Shown here: positions 62,811-64,000 of the stretch, piece by piece
Position numbering within the stretch: position 1 is the stretch's first letter
Layout: every line of letters begins with the position of its first letter
Assembly: GCA_944321765.1 (NCBI GenBank)
Contig: CALUMQ010000001.1
Span: 186,001-250,000 of the forward strand
Reading direction: 5' to 3'
DNA: 64,000 nucleotides
DNA from: an uncultured Alistipes sp.
GTDB taxonomy: Bacteria; Bacteroidota; Bacteroidia; Bacteroidales; Rikenellaceae
Notes under the pieces: model-generated
The model's database searches: none
Told to the model about the DNA's origin: nothing
Seen by the model: only the letters and a program-made list of their open reading frames with translations
Position numbers and translations under genes: made by a program

Positions 62811-64000
62811 ATGCGCTTATCCGAATTGAAAACCGGGGATGCGGCGACCATCGTCAAGGTGATGGGCCACGGCGGATTCCGCCGTCGCATCATGGAGATG
62901 GGGTTTGTCCGCGGGCAGCGGGTCGAAGTCATCCTGAACGCCCCGCTGAAGGATCCCATCGAATACCGGATCATGGGTTACGACATCTCGTTGCGCCGCA
63001 GCGAGGCCGACATGATCGAGGTGCTTACCGATGTGGAGGCTCACGAGATCCTTGCCCACCATAAGCACCATCACCACCATCTGTCGAAACACGGTGCGGC
63101 GGCCGATTCCGGTGCGGCCGCGGAGGCGGTTCTTCATTCCGAGATCCCGGCTGCCACCGAAGCGACTGCCGAGGACGATGCGGCAGCCTATACGAGTATT
63201 GCCGACGTTGTCAAGCACCGCAGCCATACGATCACCGTGGCGCTGGTGGGCAATCCCAACAGTGGCAAGACGTCGTTGTTCAATGCTATCTCGGGCGGTC
63301 ATGAACACGTGGGCAACTACAGCGGCGTGACCGTCGGGGCGAAACTCGGAACGCGCCTCTATCGTGGTTACCGGTTCGAAATAACGGACCTCCCGGGCAC
63401 CTATGCCCTCTCGGCCTATACGCCCGAGGAGCGCTTCGTACGCGAGCACCTCGCGACGAAGATGCCCGACGTGGTCATCAATTCGGTCGTGGCGTCGAAT
63501 CTCGAGCGCAACCTCTATCTGACGACCGAGCTGATCGATATCAATCCGCGGATCGTCGTGGCGCTGAACATGTACGACGAACTGCAGGCCAGCGGTGCGA
63601 GCCTCGATTACGACAGCCTGGGCCGCATGCTGGGAGTTCCGATGGTCCCCGTCGAGGCGCGCAACCACCGCGGTATCGAGACGTTGTTGGACACGGTGAT
63701 CGACGTCTACGAGAACCGCGACGAACGCGTGCGCCACATCCATATCAATATGGGTTCGGTGATCGAGGAGAGCCTGCGGCGACTCAACGGCGACATGAGT
63801 GACCACCGGGACGAACTTCCCAAGGCCTTCCCGCCGCGCTACTTTGCCCTGAAGATGCTCGAACGCGACGCCCAGATCGAGGAGCATCTGCGCGGGTGTG
63901 AGCGTTATCCGGTGTGGGCGGAGATCCGGGACCGCGAGGCGAAACGCATTACGGAGGCACTGGGCGAGGATGCCGAGACGGCCTTTGCCCACCAGAAATA
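62811..64000 (+). CDS. feoB: FeoA-FeoB fusion ferrous iron transporter, N-terminal part
   Basis: Open from the ATG at 62811 to the window end (396 codons, no stop), so the membrane part is outside. Residues 1-~75 are a FeoA SH3-like domain (LSELKTGDAATIVKVMGHGG, then RRIMEMGFVRGQRVEV). A linker at ~78-140 holds a histidine cluster (His83, 84, 86-90, 94). The FeoB G domain follows: G1 GNPNSGKTSLFN (147-158), G2 region NYSGVTVGAK, G3 DLPGTYAL (193-200), G4 NMYD (253-256). The usual Asp in VVDASNLERN is Val227 here. It imports Fe2+ across the inner membrane with GTP control. FeoA-FeoB fusions are common in this phylum. Confidence 0.95.
   Translation, partial: MRLSELKTGDAATIVKVMGHGGFRRRIMEMGFVRGQRVEVILNAPLKDPIEYRIMGYDISLRRSEADMIEVLTDVEAHEILAHHKHHHHHLSKHGAAADSGAAAEAVLHSEIPAATEATAEDDAAAYTSIADVVKHRSHTITVALVGNPNSGKTSLFNAISGGHEHVGNYSGVTVGAKLGTRLYRGYRFEITDLPGTYALSAYTPEERFVREHLATKMPDVVINSVVASNLERNLYLTTELIDINPRIVVALNMYDELQASGASLDYDSLGRMLGVPMVPVEARNHRGIETLLDTVIDVYENRDERVRHIHINMGSVIEESLRRLNGDMSDHRDELPKAFPPRYFALKMLERDAQIEEHLRGCERYPVWAEIRDREAKRITEALGEDAETAFAHQK

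Overview
The window is chromosomal DNA from a GC-rich member of the Bacteroidetes. The best guess is a Bacteroidales of the Alistipes/Rikenellaceae type. The evidence is many promoter -7 elements of the form TAnnTTTG, genes typical of the phylum (PUR-alpha/DUF3276 protein, Hc1 histone-like protein, OMP_b-brl_3 outer-membrane protein, PorV/PorQ-like protein, LytS/LytTR pair, FeoA-FeoB fusion), and a strong bias toward G/C-ending codons. The genus is inferred from composition and gene content; no rRNA gene is present. I saw no tRNA, rRNA, insertion sequence, prophage, CRISPR array or toxin-antitoxin locus.

Layout. 1-4 kb: the end of a ferredoxin-like gene, a Tat-exported iron-sulfur aldo/keto reductase and a convergent GH20 hexosaminidase. 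4-11.3 kb: mazG, a gamma-carbonic-anhydrase-like protein, a LytS-type histidine kinase with its LytTR regulator, a Spy-like periplasmic protein and a large outer-membrane beta-barrel. 11.3-18.6 kb (minus strand): a TolC/HlyD/two-permease ABC exporter with no ATPase gene, then a RibD-like protein with reversed domain order and a membrane metallophosphoesterase. 18.7-29 kb: DUF4491, a CapA-like lipoprotein, rubrerythrin, ettA, hisS, a CtpA-like protease, DUF3276, a possible structured non-coding RNA, a PopT-type (DUF368) transporter, aroE and a secreted TonB-C-domain protein. 29-40 kb: a DUF2007 gene, dnaE, trxA, a DMT-family transporter, a nitroreductase, htpG and a TlpA-type lipoprotein.

40-46.4 kb is a compact minus-strand series: uridine-phosphorylase-like gene, dnaN, a DnaQ-like exonuclease, a LysM/periplasmic-binding fusion, rex, an FAD-synthetase-only RibF and a YbgC-type thioesterase. 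46.4-53.6 kb: glmM-like mutase, NlpE-like lipoprotein, M20 dipeptidase, inositol monophosphatase, glmS and a GH43 enzyme. 53.7-64 kb: DUF2461, glyA, fabG, a PorV/PorQ-like protein, a low-molecular-weight tyrosine phosphatase, a YtfJ-like protein, a small Omp85-family barrel, an EptA-like transferase, a 57-residue Hc1 gene and a FeoA-FeoB fusion cut by the window end.

Most genes are housekeeping: cell-envelope precursors (GlmM, GlmS, PopT, FabG), replication (DnaE, DnaN, exonuclease), redox and stress (thioredoxin, rubrerythrin, Rex, HtpG) and envelope maintenance. The most unusual point is the histidine kinase at 5432-6742. Between its first two membrane helices it carries a segment closely resembling the cold-shock-type RNA-binding domain of transcription terminator Rho, predicted to lie outside the cytoplasm. 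Other points of interest are the reversed RibD-like protein, the RibF lacking its kinase domain, the possible non-coding RNA at 26141-26502, a sigma-54-like promoter with a palindrome before htpG, and the exporter without an ATPase.
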